Assembly: GCF_009177095.1 (NCBI RefSeq) | Contig: NZ_AP021861.1 | Span: 6,368,501 to 6,432,500 of the forward strand | Origin: Lacipirellula parvula | GTDB lineage: Bacteria > Planctomycetota > Planctomycetia > Pirellulales > Lacipirellulaceae | Reading direction: 5' to 3' | DNA length: 64,000 nucleotides | In this document: in pieces, positions 43,055 to 50,994 of the stretch | How the letters are laid out: every line of letters begins with the position of its first letter | How positions within the stretch are numbered: position 1 is the first letter of the stretch | The notes under the pieces: model-generated | What the model was told of the DNA's origin: nothing | The model's database searches: none | The model's input: the letters and a program-made list of their open reading frames with translations, nothing else | Translations under genes and position numbers: made by a program

Positions 43055-43561
43055 TCACGCAAAGTCGCTGGGGTTGATCAGCGGTACAATTGGCGAAAGA
43101 AACGGGTCGTCAAATTCCATTAATTGCCCTGACGCCAACCTCCACACTCGGAACTCGTTTGTTCGATCGACGCCGCCTCGTCCATACCGCTTAGAAACTC
43201 CATCGTCCTCATCGTCGTGCAAGTAAAGGAGTCCGTAGGACCCAGTTCCGTTCACAGCAAGCCACTCCATAATCCTCAGAGACGTTGGCGATTTGCCTCG
43301 GTGATTACGAGACGAAGCGAAGGTCAGCACGCCTCGAACATTGTTCAGCGCCCGCTGAAAGCTCCACGAAAGCATGCCGTCGTCACACTCGGCCATGAAG
43401 GCCTCAAATCTATCGAAGAGTTCCAAGTCAGCTCGATCGCAAGCGTCGTCGATAACATTGAAAGCCTGTGACCACTCTTCCGCTCCCATCGAATCAAAAT
43501 TCAACGTCGCAAAAGGCTCGCGAGACGATCGCACGACAGCCCACCCAACGGCGAACAGCAT
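43055..43561 (-). CDS. Imm7-like immunity protein
   Basis: 168 residues from ATG 43561. The C-terminal block TGSYGLLYLHDDEDDG followed by NEFRVWRLASGQLMEFDDPF and LSPIVPLI resembles the Imm7 immunity family, in which the conserved pattern is GSYGLLY, an acidic stretch, N-E-F and DPFLSP. The N-terminal MLFAVGWAVVRSS also fits. Immunity proteins of this group protect against polymorphic toxins delivered by neighbours. No toxin gene is seen next to it. The assignment rests on motif memory, not on a profile search, and needs confirmation. Confidence 0.5.
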   Translation of the reverse strand: MLFAVGWAVVRSSREPFATLNFDSMGAEEWSQAFNVIDDACDRADLELFDRFEAFMAECDDGMLSWSFQRALNNVRGVLTFASSRNHRGKSPTSLRIMEWLAVNGTGSYGLLYLHDDEDDGVSKRYGRGGVDRTNEFRVWRLASGQLMEFDDPFLSPIVPLINPSDFA

Positions 43562-43693
43562 CACAATGCTCCAATCTAACTAGAGAACATCAACGGTTCT
43601 CTATACTCCAGCGCAGCGCTGATATCGAAAAGCAACTTATCCTGGGCGCCTCCGTCGACTCGACAATCGCGTCCCCAAAGAGGTTGCGGATCA

Positions 43694-44470
43694 CTAAGCC
43701 GCGTCCTCAATCGGATCGACCCACCGCTCGATCTCTTCACGTTTCCGCAGATCAACGATGAGGCCGCTGTTCCAATCGACCATCAGCAACGGAAACGCAC
43801 CGCCCAACTCGACTAGTTTCTCGATCAACTTGGAGTAGCTTCCCCGCCCCTGCCCGAAGAACCGCATAGCCACGACGGTGACCGTTCCAACGTGTTCTTG
43901 GCCGTAAAAGAAGGCCTCTTCCGACGCTTCGAACAAGAACGATCCGTCGACCTTCGCAATCGTAGTGACATCTGAGCTTTCTCTTATAAGCGGCAGGTCA
44001 TGGCGGCGCCACGATTTGAATAGCTTGCTCAGTTCCTCAAAGGGCAACTGAATGCTTGGCAAACCCTCCAGATGGTCGCGGCGAAGATAAATGTCGGCCC
44101 AACCTTCCCCCTCCCATCGTTCGACTTTGAACTTCTCGATGGCCGCGATTTCATCCTGAAGATCATCGCGAAGAGACGTCGGCAGGAACTCAATTTGCCG
44201 CCAATCGTCCTCCTCAACATGGAATTCCGGCAGATCCTCGGTCGCATCTAGGTCTCGCGGTTCGCATGTTGCGGGCCGCGCATCGCAAAGAGTGGGCGTC
44301 GCGAACCTCACGAAGTGCGTGGGCGCCTGTCCCAAATTCTTGAGGGGTATCCGCTCATCGCTCGCTCGCTTCATCTCGCGTTTCAGCATGATGAATATCG
44401 GGGTCAAAATCGCCGCCAGAACAACTCCGGCGAACAGCAGTGCGGTCAGAAATTCGAAGAATACTCTCAC
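43694..44470 (-). CDS. Membrane-anchored protein of unknown function
   Basis: 258 residues with GTG start at 44468-44470. A single N-terminal membrane helix (about 4-28: FFEFLTALLFAGVVLAAILT) precedes a basic patch KREMKRASDER and a soluble domain with LPSIQLPFEELSKLFKSWRR, ESSDVTTIAKVDGSFLFEAS and VVDLRKREEIERW near the end. No family recognised. It is the first of three co-oriented genes; spacers of 132 bases and 141 bases do not show strong coupling. Slightly lower GC than the flanks is visible by eye. Confidence 0.5.
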   Translation of the reverse strand: MRVFFEFLTALLFAGVVLAAILTPIFIMLKREMKRASDERIPLKNLGQAPTHFVRFATPTLCDARPATCEPRDLDATEDLPEFHVEEDDWRQIEFLPTSLRDDLQDEIAAIEKFKVERWEGEGWADIYLRRDHLEGLPSIQLPFEELSKLFKSWRRHDLPLIRESSDVTTIAKVDGSFLFEASEEAFFYGQEHVGTVTVVAMRFFGQGRGSYSKLIEKLVELGGAFPLLMVDWNSGLIVDLRKREEIERWVDPIEDAA

Positions 44471-44643
44471 GCATCAGGCCCAAGGTTTGCCGATCAGTCA
44501 ATCGCTAATATTCGGCCGCGCAATCATTGCGTCTACGCTAACAAATCCAAAAACTTTTGTGTCGAAACTAGGCCACCCGTTCTGCTAGGCTCGATCTCAA
44601 TCAGAACTGCGCGCTGTCCACAATCAGCGATGAAGCATCAACC

Positions 44644-44733
44644 GCTAGCCGGAGGGCCACGCCCTCTGGGCTGCAGCGCGCACGATTCGCCATCCCAAAC
44701 GAGCCGCCACCGGACCGCGTGGCGATCCGGCTA
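44644..44733. repeat. Branched palindrome, CTAGCCGG family
   Basis: CTAGCCGG at the left and CCGGCTA at the right enclose a GAGGGC-CAC-GCCCTC hairpin and a CCGC-GTG-GCG hairpin. Related to 53297-53348. Confidence 0.6.
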
Positions 44734-44914
44734 CTACGCCGCCTAGAACAGAACGCCTTGCAGCAGCATGTTCACCGCAGCAACCAGAAAACACACTGTC
44801 GCGACATCTGTCGCCGCCAAGCCGGCGCTAAACGCCACCGCAGCAACAACTTAGATTTATGTCGCCAAAAACGCGATACGCGACAAAAAGCGACTGACGA
44901 CAGAAATCTGGGTA

Positions 44915-44962
44915 GCCCTGGTTGGCGTACTCGCCTACCAGGGCGGCGCAGCCGCGAGAGGC
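44915..44962 (+). repeat. 48-bp direct repeat, right flank of the three-gene island
   Basis: 46 of 48 positions match the copy at 42044-42091, same orientation. Confidence 0.85.
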
Positions 44963-45057
44963 CCAACACTGAACGGCCTCCTGCGGCTACGCCGCCTCGG
45001 TAGCCGCTCCGGCGGCAACCGAGGCCACCCATCTTCCATTGCCAACAATGCCAGCGA

Positions 45058-46617
45058 TCACTCGGCCAACTCAAGCACCACGACCGACTTCGCCGGCAAC
45101 TCCACCGTCAAACTTCCGTTCCCGACCTTCGCACCAGCAAACTCACGAGGCGTCACCGCATTGAGATCAGTAAACGTGTTATGAGCATCCAGTTTGTCAC
45201 CCGTGAGCACCCGCCCCGTCGCCCCCTTCGCGGCGACGCCGGCGAGTTCGCACGTCACGGTCACGGCCGCCGTCGGATGAACATTCACCAGCGACACATG
45301 CACCTTGCCGGCCTTATCGCGCGACGCCGAGGCGCTCACCGCCGGAATCGCCTGATCGCCGTGGCGATACTCGGGCGACTTCAACTCCAGCGGCAGCCGC
45401 GTCGCGTCTTGATGCACCTTGTACATCTCGAACACATGGTAGGTCGGCGTCAGCAGCATCTTGTCCCCCTCGGTGAGGATCATCGCCTGCAGCACGTTCA
45501 CCACTTGCGCGATGTTCGCCATGCGAACCCGTTCGCAGTGATCGTGAAAGATGTTGAGGCTCAGCCCCGCCACCATCGCGTCCCGCAGCGTGTTCTGTTG
45601 GAAGAGCGCGTAGCCTGGCGTCCCCGGCTCGGCTTCGTACCACGTTCCCCACTCATCGACGAACAAGCCGATCCGCTTCTGCGGGTCGAACTTGTCCATA
45701 ATCGCCTCGGTGTCGTCGAGCGTCTTCTCCATCGCGAGCGAATCGCGGACGATCGCGAACCACGCCGCTTCGTCGAACCCGGTCGCCGGCCGCTTGCTGT
45801 TCCACGGCGCCGCGAGGGTGTACTGGTGGAGCGACAGCGCCTGCATCCGCCCGCCGATCCGCTCCATCACGGTGCGGGTCCAATTGCCGTCGTTGCCGTT
45901 CGGCCCGCACGCGACGCGCGTGAGCCGATTGCCGGAAAGATCGCGACAGAATTCCGCATAGCGGCGATAAAGATCGGCGTAGTACTCCGGCCGCATGGCG
46001 CCGCCGCAGCCCCAGTTCTCGTTGCCGACGCCGAAGAACTCGATCCGCCACGGTTTTTCATGACCGTTCTTGCGGCGGAGGTTCGCCAACTCGCTATCGC
46101 CGTCGAAGGTGAGGTACTCGATCCAATCCCGCATCTCCTCGGGCGTGCCGCTGCCGACGTTGCCGGCGAGGTACGGCTCGGCGCCGAGCAACTCGCACAG
46201 CGCCAAAAACTCGTGCGTGCCAAACGCGTTCGTCTCGACCTCTTGCCCCCAGTGAATGTTGATCGTCTGCGGCCGCTGATCGACGGGGCCAATGCCGTCG
46301 CGCCAGTGGTAGTCGTCGGCAAAGCAGCCGCCGGGCCAGCGGAGGTTGGGGATCTTCAGATTTTTGAGCGCCGCGATGACGTCGTTGCGAACGCCGCCCG
46401 TGTTCGGAACCTTCGAATCAGTCCCCACCCACAGCCCATCGTAAATGCAGCGGCCGAGGTGCTCGGCAAAGTGCCCGTACAAGTGCCGGCTGATCGTCCC
46501 GCCGTTCTGATCGCCATGAATCACCCCCGTGGCGGTAAGCGGCTCGGCGGCCCTCACGGCAAATGGAGCGACCAGCGCGAGTCCAACGACAAACAACGAA
46601 CGAGCGAGAAGCGTCAT
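45058..46617 (-). CDS. Alpha-L-arabinofuranosidase, GH51
   Basis: 519 residues from ATG 46617; the N-terminus is a signal peptide ending near AVRA, so the enzyme is exported. The barrel shows GHFAEHLGRCIYDGLWVG, NLRWPGGCFADDYHW, the acid/base region GVGNENWGCGG (E200) and the nucleophile region IGLFVDEWGTWYE (E322), all typical of GH51. A C-terminal beta domain follows (VTVTCELAGVAAKG). It releases arabinose from arabinan or arabinoxylan. The exported location suits a planctomycete degrading plant or algal polysaccharide. It stands alone, and its upstream spacer is filled with repeats. Confidence 0.92.
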   Translation of the reverse strand: MTLLARSLFVVGLALVAPFAVRAAEPLTATGVIHGDQNGGTISRHLYGHFAEHLGRCIYDGLWVGTDSKVPNTGGVRNDVIAALKNLKIPNLRWPGGCFADDYHWRDGIGPVDQRPQTINIHWGQEVETNAFGTHEFLALCELLGAEPYLAGNVGSGTPEEMRDWIEYLTFDGDSELANLRRKNGHEKPWRIEFFGVGNENWGCGGAMRPEYYADLYRRYAEFCRDLSGNRLTRVACGPNGNDGNWTRTVMERIGGRMQALSLHQYTLAAPWNSKRPATGFDEAAWFAIVRDSLAMEKTLDDTEAIMDKFDPQKRIGLFVDEWGTWYEAEPGTPGYALFQQNTLRDAMVAGLSLNIFHDHCERVRMANIAQVVNVLQAMILTEGDKMLLTPTYHVFEMYKVHQDATRLPLELKSPEYRHGDQAIPAVSASASRDKAGKVHVSLVNVHPTAAVTVTCELAGVAAKGATGRVLTGDKLDAHNTFTDLNAVTPREFAGAKVGNGSLTVELPAKSVVVLELAE

Positions 46618-47060
46618 CACTTGGTCCTGACGATGAAAAGGAGCCGCTACCACCCGCCGGCGGGAGAGCTCCCGTCGACAATTGCGAGCCAGAACCTGCG
46701 AGTTTCAACCGCCGGCGCCAGCGGGTCAAGCAGCTTTCACCGGCGATTTCCGGCCACGCCGAAAGACTTGAACCGCCAAGGACGCCAAGATCGCCAAGGT
46801 AAAACGAGGGGAATGGAACCGCAGATAAACGCCGATGAACGCCGATGAACGCAGATCAGAGCCAGCCGACCTCCGCATTTGTCAGCGTTTATCGGCTTTC
46901 ATCAGCGGTTCCGCCTGTCCCCGCTCTTCCCCTTGGCGATCTTGGCGTCCTTGGCGGTTAGTCTTCGGATTTCCCCCCACCGGAATTGGCGTTCCGCCGG
47001 AAACCACCTATCATTGTGAAGGCTTTCACAAGGTCACTCCTCTTGTCCGGGCGGTTCGAC
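46618..47060. other. 443-base spacer occupied by nested inverted repeats
   Basis: Nearly half of the spacer (46771-46959) is one inverted repeat with another nested inside (46815-46912). The remaining bases at 46618-46770 and 46960-47060 show no assignable features. Confidence 0.6.
46771..46959. repeat. Nested inverted repeats (CCGCCAAGGACGCCAAG and GATGAACGCC types)
   Basis: Outer arms: AACCGCCAAGGACGCCAAGA and its complement ending CTTGGCGGTT-like at 46959. Inner arms (46815-46912): GGAACCGCAGATAAACGCC with repeated GATGAACGC words, against GGCTTTCATCAGCGGTTCC. The same outer type recurs at 58019-58170. Confidence 0.75.
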
Positions 47061-47456
47061 ATGGCAAAGCAAGGTCCGCGGAAAAAGGTTCCGAAGGAGT
47101 TGGCGGTCATCAACGCCGACAACTGCACCGGCTGCGAGTCGTGTCTCGAGGTCTGCCCCGTCGACTGCATTGTGCTGATGAAGGTCGATCGCGGCATCGT
47201 GAAGGGGACGCAGCAGTGGTGCGAGATCGACCTCGAACGCTGCGTCGGCTGCGAAGTCTGCGTCCACATCCCCGGCAAAAAGTCGAACCCCTACGACCTG
47301 AAAGTCTGCCCCTGGGACGCCATCGAAATGGTGCCGACCGAACTGGTCGCCACCGTGGTCGCCGAAATCGGCGGCCCGCCGGAGTACATCCAAGAAAATT
47401 GGGACCGGCTCGTGGGGACTGCGCAGCAATTGGCCGAACTCCGCGCCGGGGCCTAA
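47061..47456 (+). CDS. Ferredoxin with two 4Fe-4S sites, second one with an insertion
   Basis: 131 residues from ATG 47061 (MAKQGPRKKVPKELAVIN). First site: C22, C25, C28 and C32 in CTGCESCLEVCP. Second site: C61, C64 and C67 in CVGCEVC, with the fourth ligand C83 displaced by a 15-residue loop (HIPGKKSNPYDLK) before CPWDAIEM. The loop is longer than the usual three residues, which may alter redox potential or hold a partner. A C-terminal helix (YIQENWDRLVGTAQQLAEL) completes the protein. It is a soluble electron carrier; its partner is not shown by context. Confidence 0.8.
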   Translation: MAKQGPRKKVPKELAVINADNCTGCESCLEVCPVDCIVLMKVDRGIVKGTQQWCEIDLERCVGCEVCVHIPGKKSNPYDLKVCPWDAIEMVPTELVATVVAEIGGPPEYIQENWDRLVGTAQQLAELRAGA

Positions 47457-47487
47457 CGGCTGCTCTGGGCGGTTATTTCCGCATCAA

Positions 47488-47581
47488 TTGTGGGAGGGGT
47501 CTCCGACCCCGATGCCGCGTTGCGCCACCGCTATCGGTCCGAAGTAGAGACCGCCATCGGCGTCGGAGACGCCTCCCACAA
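47488..47581. repeat. 93-bp asymmetric palindromic repeat, copy G (reversed)
   Basis: Begins TTGTGGGAGGGGTCTCCGAC and ends GTCGGAGACGCCTCCCACAA, so it is inverted relative to copies E and F. Confidence 0.85.
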
Positions 47582-47729
47582 CCGCACGGCGCCCGTACCA
47601 CTGACCACTGACAACTGACAAAAAATTTCTCCCCCCTGTCGATTCCGGCTCCAGGCAATCGACTACTAGACAAAGGCCCGATTCGCGGGCGAAAAATTCA
47701 ACGCACAACCGTCCACGGGAGATAGCAGC

Positions 47730-48188
47730 ATGTCCAGCGCCACAGGAACCGTCCGCTTGCACCGCGTCCTCCGCGCCCCTGCCAACCGCGTCTACAAGGC
47801 CTTCGTCGATGGCGACGCGATGGCCCGCTGGCTGCCGCCGCATGGGTTCATCGGCCAGGTTCACGAGATCGACGCCCGGGTCGGCGGCGGTTACCGCATG
47901 TCGTTCACCAACTTCGGCACCGGCTCGGCCCACAGTTTCAGCGCGAAGTACGTCGAGCTCGTCCCCAACGAACGAATCGTCCACACCGACCGCTTCGACG
48001 CCCCCGGCCTGCCGGGCGAGATGAACGTCACGATCACCTTCAAGCCGGTCCTGTGCGGAACCGAACTAAACATCGTCCAAGAAGGAATCCCCGCGGCGAT
48101 CCCCACCGAAATGTGTTACCTCGGCTGGCAAGAATCGCTCGGCCAACTGGCGAACCTCGTCGAGCCCAGCATCCCCGACGGCGAGTAA
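47730..48188 (+). CDS. SRPBCC/AHSA1-family protein
   Basis: 152 residues. The sequence fits the AHSA1/START fold: LHRVLRAPANRVYKAFVDGD, AMARWLPPHGF, RMSFTNFGTG, VELVPNERIVHTDRFDAP, then GTELNIVQEGIP and the final helix GWQESLGQLANLVE. This fold binds hydrophobic ligands; many bacterial members are of unknown function or respond to stress. Encoded 274 bases downstream of the ferredoxin, with copy G of the repeat between them. A DoxX-family gene follows. Confidence 0.85.
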   Translation: MSSATGTVRLHRVLRAPANRVYKAFVDGDAMARWLPPHGFIGQVHEIDARVGGGYRMSFTNFGTGSAHSFSAKYVELVPNERIVHTDRFDAPGLPGEMNVTITFKPVLCGTELNIVQEGIPAAIPTEMCYLGWQESLGQLANLVEPSIPDGE

Positions 48189-48229
48189 GCGGCCGAATCG
48201 ATATCGGCGATGCGGAAGGTCTCAATAGT

Positions 48230-48322
48230 TTGTGGGAGGGGTCTCCGACCCCGATTACGCGTTGAGTAACAAACATACAACGAAGCGGTAACCGCCCTCG
48301 GCGTCGGAGACGCCTCCCACAA
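48230..48322. repeat. 93-bp asymmetric palindromic repeat, copy H (reversed)
   Basis: Begins TTGTGGGAGGGGTCTCCGAC and ends GGAGACGCCTCCCACAA, oriented as copy G. It lies between the SRPBCC and DoxX genes. Confidence 0.85.
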
Positions 48323-48368
48323 TTTCTTTCCTCAACAATCAAACCAATTACCGAATAGCGAGTCTGCA

Positions 48369-48755
48369 ATGAACGTGAAAAAAATCATCGGCTGGGTCCT
48401 GAGCGTCCTCATCGCGGCGATGATGATCTTCCTCAGCGCCCCTGGCAAGTTCATGGACTTCGAGGGCAAAGAAGAGATGTTCGCCAAGATGGGCTGGGGC
48501 GTCGAGATAATGAAGACGATCGGCGTCATCGAGATCGCCGTGGCGATTCTCTACCTCATCCCCCGCACCGCATTCGTCGGCGCCGTACTGGTGACCGCAT
48601 ACCTCGGCGGCGCCATCTCCACCCATGTCCGCGTCAGTGACCAGTTCATCTTCCCGGTGATCATGGGCGTACTGGTCTGGATCGCCCTCGGCCTCCGCGA
48701 CGGCCGCGTCTTTACTGCCGCCTTCACCGCCCCGCCGAAGCCGATCTCCGACTAG
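48369..48755 (+). CDS. DoxX-family membrane protein
   Basis: 128 residues, four hydrophobic helices: IIGWVLSVLIAAMMIFLSA, MKTIGVIEIAVAILYLIP, AFVGAVLVTAYLGGAISTHV and FIFPVIMGVLVWIALGL. The loop LSAPGKFMDFEGKEEMFAKMG and the GAISTHVR motif near the third helix are usual for DoxX-like proteins, which are linked to quinone or thiosulfate metabolism in some species; the role is unclear here. Genes pairing SRPBCC with DoxX-like proteins are common in planctomycetes. Confidence 0.8.
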   Translation: MNVKKIIGWVLSVLIAAMMIFLSAPGKFMDFEGKEEMFAKMGWGVEIMKTIGVIEIAVAILYLIPRTAFVGAVLVTAYLGGAISTHVRVSDQFIFPVIMGVLVWIALGLRDGRVFTAAFTAPPKPISD

Positions 48756-48777
48756 CAACTCCGAAATATCTTCTGGC

Positions 48778-48870
48778 CCCCTCCCCCTTGAGGGGAGGGC
48801 TGGGGAGGGGGTGGGCGTCTGGTACACGCAGCAATCACCCCTCCCTAACCCTCCCCCTCAAGGGGAGGGA
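48778..48870. repeat. 95-bp palindromic repeat family, copy D (reversed)
   Basis: The complement of copies A-C: CCCCTCCCCCTTGAGGGGAG on the left and CTCCCCCTCAAGGGGAGGGA on the right. It lies between the convergent DoxX and TIM-barrel genes. Confidence 0.85.
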
Positions 48871-48889
48871 ACCAGAGGAAACAAAACAA

Positions 48890-49735
48890 TCAACCGTCAT
48901 TCGCAATCGCCGCTTCAATCTTCCGCAAGTACTCAATGCTCTGCTCGGCGATTTCGCGCGGGCTCGGCTCGTACTTAAACACCTCCAGCGAAAGCCAACC
49001 CGAGTAACCAATTTCATCGAGCGCCGTGAGGATCGGCCCATACTCGACATGCCCCATCCCGGGGCCGAGCAGATTCGGATCGTTCACATGAAAGTGAGCC
49101 AGCCACTCGCGGCTCTCGCGAATGATGACGTCGATCGGCTCCGCCTGGCTCGACATCGCCTTCACGTCGAGGTGCAACCGGCAATGGGGCGAGTCGACAA
49201 GCTTCGCGAGCTGAATGCCGCTCTTCGCGGTCAACATAAAGTTCCCCTCGGCGGGGCCGAGCGGTTCGAGCGCGATCGTCACGTTGTGGGCGGCGCACGC
49301 GGGCATCACTTCCCGCAGAATCTCAGCCGCGTATGATTCCGCGTCGTTGTACCCGACGCCCGGCAACAGGTTGCGCTGTTGCGGCGAGCCGAGTACCATC
49401 AGCGTGCCGCCGAGTTCGCCGCAGAGTTCGACGAGCGCTTTGAGATAGTCCGCCGTCGCCCGCCGGGTTGCGCCGTCGGGGCTGGTGAGGTAAAACCCGC
49501 TGGTCTTCGCGAGCAGCCAGTGAAGGCCGACGACTTCTAGCCCCGCCGCCTCGGCCTGCTGCCGGATCTCGCGCCGCCGCGCCGCGGGAACCTGCCGCGC
49601 GTCGAACGCCTCGGTCGGCGGCAACAATGTGAAGGGAGCAATTTCGACGCCCGTGTAACCAAGCGCCCGCATCGTTGAAGCGACCTGATCAAACGGCTCC
49701 TGGCCGAACATCTCGTTGCAGAAGGCGAATTTCAT
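48890..49735 (-). CDS. Sugar phosphate isomerase/epimerase-like TIM barrel
   Basis: 281 residues. AP-endonuclease-2/xylose-isomerase-like fold: MKFAFCNEMFGQEPF, GYTGVEIAPFTLLPP, GLEVVGLHWLLA, TLMVLGSP, VTIALEPLGPAEG, HCRLHLDVKAM, HFHVNDPNLLGPGMGHVEYG and GYSGWLSLEVF. The E, D, H, E residues at the ends of strands are the likely metal ligands. Members act on sugars or inositols; substrate unknown. It stands alone, which does not help assign a pathway. Confidence 0.85.
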   Translation of the reverse strand: MKFAFCNEMFGQEPFDQVASTMRALGYTGVEIAPFTLLPPTEAFDARQVPAARRREIRQQAEAAGLEVVGLHWLLAKTSGFYLTSPDGATRRATADYLKALVELCGELGGTLMVLGSPQQRNLLPGVGYNDAESYAAEILREVMPACAAHNVTIALEPLGPAEGNFMLTAKSGIQLAKLVDSPHCRLHLDVKAMSSQAEPIDVIIRESREWLAHFHVNDPNLLGPGMGHVEYGPILTALDEIGYSGWLSLEVFKYEPSPREIAEQSIEYLRKIEAAIANDG

Positions 49736-49787
49736 TGGATGGTTTTGCCTACACCCGTGAGATTTTTAAGCGTGGCAAAGGGGACTG

Positions 49788-49879
49788 CCAGTGGTCAGTA
49801 GTCCGTTGCCAGTTGCGATTAGAAGGCGGCCCTGAACCAGCGGCAGCCGCAACTGACCACTGACGACGGACAACTGACA
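49788..49879. repeat. GACCACTGAC-word inverted repeat
   Basis: CCAGTGGTCAGTAGTCCG at the left and ACCACTGACGACGGACAACT at the right, in the spacer before the methyltransferase. The right-arm words recur at 47601-47620. Confidence 0.6.
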
Positions 49880-49989
49880 AATCCCCGTCACTCCCCCAGT
49901 GTCGCAAACGCCGCAGGCCTTTGGTACCTTGTTCCACAGCATTGCTCTACGATTTTCCACCGCATGACGCCTAGTTCGCAGGTCGCACG

Positions 49990-50901
49990 ATGCCGCTGAA
50001 GCCAGGAAAAATTCATCAGGGCGACTGCCTGAAATTGATGGGTCAGATCGAAACCAGCTCGGTCGATCTCGCGTTCGCCGACCCGCCGTTCAACATCGGC
50101 TACAAGTACGACAAGTACCATGACAGCCAGGAAGACGCCAAATACCTCGACTGGTGCGGCGAGTGGATCGGCGAGATCTCGCGAATCCTCAAGCCGAGCG
50201 GCACGTTTTGGCTCGCGATTGGCGACGAGTACGCCGCGGAGCTGAAGGTCGGCGCGACGCGGCAGATCGCCAGCCCGTTCATCATGCGGGGCTGGGTCAT
50301 CTGGTACTACACCTTCGGCGTCAACTGCACGCGGAAGTTCAACCGCTCGCACGCCCACCTGTTCCAGTTCATCAAGGACGAGAAGCAGTTCACGTTCAAC
50401 GCCGAAGACCCCGCGGTGCGCGTCCCCTCGGCGCGGGCCCTCGTCTACGGCGATAGCCGCGCGAACCCCAAGGGCCGGCTCCCCGACGACACGTGGGTCC
50501 TCCGCCCGCAAGATGCGCCGGAAAGCTTCCAGTCGATGGACGACCTGTGGTACTACTCCCGCGTCGCCGGGACGTTCAAGGAACGCCAGGGCTTCCACGG
50601 CTGCCAAATGCCCGAGCAACTCCTCGGCCGCATCATCCGCGTGAGCAGCAACCCAGGCGACGTGGTGTTCGACCCCTTCACCGGCAGCGGCACGACGCTC
50701 GCCGTGGCGAAGAAGCTGGGCCGGGAGTTCCTCGGCACCGAACTCTCCGCCGATTACGCCAAGTACGCCACCCAGCGGCTGAAGGGGATCAAATCGGGCG
50801 ACCCGCTCGACGGCCCCACTGATCCAGCGTCGAGCTCGCCGAACACGGCGAGCGGCGTGACGCTCGAGGCACGCAATCGGCGTAAAGCTGCGGCGAAGTA
50901 G
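49990..50901 (+). CDS. Orphan DNA methyltransferase, beta class
   Basis: 303 residues from ATG 49990. Motif order is catalytic first, then SAM-binding: [16 protein letters not shown] near 25-45 (DPPF in place of the common DPPY) and [20 protein letters not shown] near 230-250, which is the beta arrangement. The target-recognition part lies between. No restriction enzyme gene is nearby, and the protein lacks the C-terminal domain of CcrM, so it is an orphan. Modified base (N6-adenine or N4-cytosine) is not determined by sequence; DPPF appears in both groups. Confidence 0.88.
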   Translation: MPLKPGKIHQGDCLKLMGQIETSSVDLAFADPPFNIGYKYDKYHDSQEDAKYLDWCGEWIGEISRILKPSGTFWLAIGDEYAAELKVGATRQIASPFIMRGWVIWYYTFGVNCTRKFNRSHAHLFQFIKDEKQFTFNAEDPAVRVPSARALVYGDSRANPKGRLPDDTWVLRPQDAPESFQSMDDLWYYSRVAGTFKERQGFHGCQMPEQLLGRIIRVSSNPGDVVFDPFTGSGTTLAVAKKLGREFLGTELSADYAKYATQRLKGIKSGDPLDGPTDPASSSPNTASGVTLEARNRRKAAAK

Positions 50902-50917
50902 GCATGCGAAAGGCAAC

Positions 50918-50989
50918 GTCATTCTGAGCGGAGCGAAGAATCTGGATGCTCGCAAGATACGCTAAATCCTTCGCTCCGCTCAGGATGAC
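50918..50989. repeat. GAGCGAAG-word inverted repeat
   Basis: GTCATTCTGAGCGGAGCGAA and TCGCTCCGCTCAGGATGAC, between the convergent methyltransferase and rlmN genes. Confidence 0.7.
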
Positions 50990-50994
50990 CACTG

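Larger units (their letters stand above)
44471..45057. other. 587-base gene-free stretch with two repeats
   Basis: Holds a branched palindrome at 44644-44733 and the right-flank direct repeat at 44915-44962, followed by an inverted CCTCCTGCGGC-type pair near 44978-45030. No gene is visible. Confidence 0.55.

Noticed and set aside
48053-48369. Small open frames within the palindromic repeats (also 30533-30903, 47473-47673)
   Set aside because: They follow the repeat sequence on either strand, lack ribosome sites, and recur wherever the repeat does.
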